A DNA stretch of 64,000 bases, taken from Fratercula arctica (Eukaryota; Chordata; Aves; Charadriiformes; Alcidae). How positions within the stretch are numbered: position 1 is the stretch's first letter; each line of letters opens with the position of its first letter. A program made the translations under genes and the position numbers. The notes beneath the pieces are model-generated. The model worked only from the letters and a program-made list of their open reading frames with translations. It did not search any database and was not told where the DNA came from. Shown here one piece after another: positions 59,930 through 64,000 of the stretch. Location of the stretch: assembly GCA_947846985.1 (NCBI GenBank), contig CANTUZ010000001.1, positions 40,014,727 through 40,078,726 of the forward strand. The letters are read 5' to 3'.

Positions 59930-60565
59930 CAGAATCACAGAATGGCTGAGGTAGAAAGGCATCTGTGGAGATCACCTAGTCCAACCCTCTTGGTCAAAGC
60001 AGGACCAGATATAACATGTCGCTCAGGGCTGTGTCCAGTCAGGTTTTGAATATCTCTAGCAGGGGAGACTCAATAACATCTCTGGGCAATCTGTTCTGGT
60101 ATTTCTTTGTCTTCACATGTTTAAATGGAATTTCCTGTTTTTCAATTTGCACCCATTGCCTTTGTCTTTTCACTGAGTACCACTAAAGTGTCCGACTCTG
60201 TCTTCTTTACTGCCACCCATTAGGTATTTATAAACATCAGTAAGATCCCCCTAAGCCTTCTCTTCCCCAGGTTGAATAGTCCCAGCTTTCTCACCCTATC
60301 CTTGCATGCCGTATGCTCCAAAGCCTTAAATCGTCTTTGTCGCTTTTCATTGACTTGCTCCAGTAGGTCCATGTCTCTCTTGTACTGAGCAGCCCAGAGC
60401 TGCACCCAGTACTCCAGAAGTATCTCACCACTGCTAAGCAGAGAGGATAACCTCCCAAGAGGCTGTTTGCCTTCTTTGTCACAAGGGCACGTAGATGGCT
60501 CAGGTCAACTAGTGCACCAGGAAGCCCAAGGCCTTTCCTGACAAGACATTCTCCAGCCAGTTAGT
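59930..60565 (-). mobile_element. 5'-truncated CR1 LINE (minus), older subfamily
   Basis: Antisense tail (CAGAATCACAGAATGG), 3' UTR and ORF2 C-terminus follow in order. The words (AAATGGAATTTCCTG, CATTGCCTTTGTCTTTTCACT, AGGTATTTATAAACA) closely match the old CR1 at 5,923, so the two copies belong to the same subfamily. Frames are broken; the 61-codon frame at 60,220-60,405 reads MDLLEQV and RKLGLFNLGKRRL. It is truncated near a TTCTCCAGCCAGTTAG word. Confidence 0.88.
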
Positions 60566-63500
60566 CTCTAGTTACATGGATTAAATGGTGTAAAGATTAA
60601 GCACTTTGCACCTTCATGAAACAATCTAGGTATAGCCATGCAGATGTATAAACTGGTGTTCTGCATTCATAGATGTCTCCAGACTACCTGGAAAAGTTGT
60701 ATATGTTTGATGTGTTAGTTTTAATAATATTGTTCTAGATAAATAACACTTTTAAATTTACCTTATAGATCTGAACACTAAATGTTTTGTTAACAGAATA
60801 TTCCAATAAAGAAAATATGCATTTTTGTTCATGTTTATGACTGCTATGAGAATCGATAACTAAAGAGGCTGTGCTTTTTTGCCCAAGAATCACAATGTAT
60901 TCCAAAGATGAGAACTAAAACTACTCAGTTGAGGACATCTTAGGAGTAAAGCATTAAAACTGTTATGGTTTGGTTTTGAGGTTTTTTGCTATACAAACCT
61001 TTGTTCCTCTGACCACAGCTATGTTGAATATTATACAACAGAAATGCAGCTCCATCTCTTACCAGAAAACTTATGCAAAATTTACAAATGACCATTTTTA
61101 TTCGGCATAAATTTGACTTAAAATACTACCTTTTTTTTCCAAAAGATTGCAATATTTTTTCAATTAATATTTTTGGAGGTTATCTTGCCTTTTTTACAGC
61201 TAAACGTTCTGCCAACCTCCAATCATATAACTTGTCCCCACAGTCTCTGAAAAAGTTCTTGCCCTCAAGACAGTCTTCTCTCAATGTTACCCCTTTAAAA
61301 GAAATCACTGTTTTTCAGAATTCAATTGTTTATAGTTAATGCAGAACTGACTAGTTCCCTTTACAGTTCTAGGCTAATAAAATAAATGTATTTTTCCTTC
61401 TGGAGGTTCACTAATACAGTTCTTATCGCAGAAGAAGGACAGAAAAGTTTAATGTGGGATTCATCCAAATAAACATAGATGTACATATCTAGATTAGTTA
61501 TTTCAGGCTCCCTTTATAGCCATTACATAGAAATAAGAATATAATGTTGTGATTTGCTTGACCTATTTTAGATCTCTTTGGGATCATATCCAAGAAATAT
61601 TTCTTTTTCTCTGGCATTTATAAAGGGCACCAAGAGTGACTAATTCACATGAAGATGTTCATGTGGTAGACATTTATTCCTACATAAGCAGAATTCCATG
61701 AAGAACTCCTATTGTGAAATCAGTTCTGCTGGTAAATCATAGAGTACCATGTTCTAAGGGACCTCAGGGATCATCTGGTCCAATCTTAAATGCTCCCTGG
61801 CTGTTGATAGTTTACTGGTGCACAGGCTTTGTAAATGAGTATATAGCTGAAGTGACACGCTTTAGGAAATACAGGAAGATTAAGAGAAAGATGTCTGGAG
61901 TGGAACAGTATTTAAAACTGAAGTTTTCTTCTAAGTGGAATGTTATATTACATTTGAAACTGCATTACCATATGGCTTTCTTAATACCACCTAACCGTAT
62001 TTTGCATAAATTTAACTTATTCTTTCATGGAAAAGCCATATAAGAAGCCTGTGTCAATATTAATGGTAATACAGGTTTAATTCTTTTCACTAATATATTG
62101 GATTCCTGCTCAAAAAAAGGAATATATGATCACCAGGTTACTTCTTTTCTTCTTCTTTCTTTCATGATGTCATTTTCTTCTTCTGGCCACTTTCCACCAG
62201 GTCAGATACTTCTGCGAAAAGAAAGAATGATAAAAGGCTGTTATGTCACAACTGAGAGTTCAAAGAACATAACTTTAAGTAGAATAGAGGAATAGAATAA
62301 GTATAGAATTTCAGAAGAAAATCCAGTTAAAAGAAATAGAAAAAAATGTTTTAATTAATTTAATAGTGAAAATTTAATATAAATTGCAGAGCAGATAACT
62401 TTATATTGATTCACTTTCTTTTTTAATCTCATTCTTCTTTTGGTCTTGACCTCATTGAAATCAATGAGAGGCTTCTTAAATCAAACGAGAAGAAAATGTG
62501 TTATTTTTTGTCCTTTGTCTCACTGCACCTCTCTGTTCTTGTTTTGATGGCTCATTTCAATCCTCCTGAAACAGCTTTTTACAATTTGTGTTTTGTTTTC
62601 TTTTGGGAAAGGCAGGATGTAAGAAAAGAGGAGGAAGAAAAAAATTCAAACCAATATTTTTTTCTCATACTAATTTATTAGTTCTGAGTTATACAGTAGG
62701 AGATTACTAACAATTCCTTTTAAATACAAGGCACAAAATTGTATCCTAGTACTAAAAGCTTTGCTTAGATGTAAGCTTTATCAAAACATTTTTGAGGAGA
62801 AAATTAAGGAAACAAGAGAATATTGATTTATGCATGACTTTTAGTTTATAGTCATTTAGTTGGCTGTCCACATAATTATATTGTAACACCGTAACAAAGG
62901 TAAATTAATTATTGGGGGGTTTTTATTGTTTAAAGAGATATTGCTAGATTCACTAGCAGTAAAAGATAGACAAGAATAGATGGTTTAAACCTCCTAGATG
63001 TTAAAATCCTTGAAAGCTTTGGGTTAAGTAAGAAAAAATGAAATAAATCATTAAAGAAATAAGAAAAATCCACCAGTAGTCTGTATTATTTACATCAGTT
63101 TTGTCTTTCATTAGATTTTTGTTTCAAATGTCTATTTGTTGTCCATTTATTGTTGATAGCAACAATATTTTGCTTTATTATATTATCTTTCTCCAGGTAA
63201 AACGTCGTCTTCTTCAAAGAAGTTAAGGTTTTTTCTCTACCAATTTAATAAAATCCTAATAGCAGTGATCCATGACTTGTAGATCAGAAGGTGATTGATG
63301 GCTGCCTGCAAGTATAATAATGTCATTGCCTGAAATAAAAATATAATTCATCTAGTGTGAAATACAGATTGACTTCTAAATCTCCGACGTGTCACACGGA
63401 TGCTATATTGGCTGAAAACACTAACACTGCTAATTATTATTCATGTTTTCCACAGTAAATATTCGAAGAAATTTTTAGCAGATTCCTTAATACCTTTGTT

Positions 63501-64000
63501 ATATACTATGGTTCCATCAGTTGAATTGAGCTCCCACCAAGAGTGTCCTAATGTTTAAGTTTACTACTCACAACGTCTAAAAGGCACTTAGGGAGTTAGA
63601 TTTACTGTCAGTCCACCAAGACTTGTCAATACACCAGAGAAGCAGAAGCAAGTGTCATATATCAGTAATGTTACAGTTAAACAATCATAAAGGTGGTTTG
63701 TGTCAGCATTGTCATTCTCATCTTTTATGCAAATAAGCTTAGCTATACAGTGTCTGTGTTTAGACAGACTTTACTTGATACCTAATCATATCTTCCCATG
63801 GTTCTGCTTATGCAAATTTTCTATTTAAAAAACCCACCACAACAAACTAACAGAAAACCAGAAGATTGCAGTCTGATTTAATATAGATATATATGCAATA
63901 GGTATATGTGGCACTTAGAAGGTTCCACAGGAAAGACAGAAAAAAAATCACAGAAGATGAGTAAAAATATACAGGGAAGGAGAAATATGTTAATTTATTT
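60566..64000. other. AT-rich unique sequence, no gene seen
   Basis: Apart from a small CR1-tail-like piece at 61,736-61,790, nothing is recognised. The frames are short and lack conserved motifs. Confidence 0.5.
61736..61790 (-). mobile_element. Possible CR1 3'-tail scrap
   Basis: ATCATAGAGTACCATG, then AGGGACCTCAGGGATCATC and TGGTCCAATC follow the order of an antisense CR1 3' UTR, but only about 55 bp remain and no ORF2 sequence follows. Confidence 0.5.

Noticed and set aside
1..64000. CRISPR array, bacterial operon, tRNA or rRNA gene
   Set aside because: No regularly spaced repeat-spacer pattern, ribosome-binding-site-led gene series or recognisable tRNA/rRNA signature was found. Content is that of a bird nuclear genome.

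Overview
This is a 64 kb stretch of AT-rich bird nuclear DNA with no host gene that I can recognise. The diagnostic features are many CR1 (chicken repeat 1) LINE copies ending in the avian TATGATTC-type 3' tail, an avian ERVL-type solo LTR, and abundant mono- and pentanucleotide repeats. The organism is a bird, probably not a galliform because of the LTR style, but I cannot name a lineage. I found no conserved exon, tRNA, rRNA, CRISPR array or bacterial-type operon. Open frames outside the repeats are short and unrecognised. The window looks like gene-desert or deep-intron sequence from a macrochromosome.

Layout, left to right: 1-5.9 kb is mostly unique, with a candidate LTR-like block near 1.85-2.6 kb and an ERVL-like LTR fragment at about 3.95-4.35 kb. 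5.9-7.9 kb is a nested CR1 cluster: one old CR1 interrupted by two younger CR1 pieces, one of which carries an inverted 5' segment. 10.9-11.7 kb holds two plus-strand CR1 tails. 13.8-14.8 kb is a very decayed plus-strand CR1 (endonuclease to RT). 15,749-16,531 is a solo LTR with a 5-bp target duplication. 19.8-20.1 kb is an ancient, amniote-age CR1 relic. 20.35-21.3 kb is a GC-richer LTR-like block. 27.3-28.1 kb is LTR-like sequence abutting a 2-kb CR1 (28.1-30.1 kb) that keeps a largely open endonuclease and RT but lacks its 3' end. 31.5-32.0 kb is another LTR candidate. 32.3-33.8 kb is an (AAGAG)n array joined to the 3' end of an internally deleted CR1. 33.8-41 kb is unique sequence. 41.0-41.6 kb is a 206-bp perfect (TTCCC)n array followed by an internally deleted CR1. 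45.55-46.99 kb is a CR1 in which ORF1 is joined directly and in frame to the ORF2 C-terminus. Further minus-strand CR1 copies lie at 48.6-49.1, 55.6-56.85 and 59.9-60.6 kb.

No multi-gene system is present. The most interesting material is the retrotransposon structure: three CR1 copies with different internal deletions that all keep the 3' tail, a twin-priming-like inversion, CR1-in-CR1 nesting, a junction where a long CR1 has lost its 3' end against LTR-like sequence, and two large homopurine/homopyrimidine arrays likely to adopt non-B DNA. Family assignments rest on recognised motifs and remembered family structure. No database search was run.
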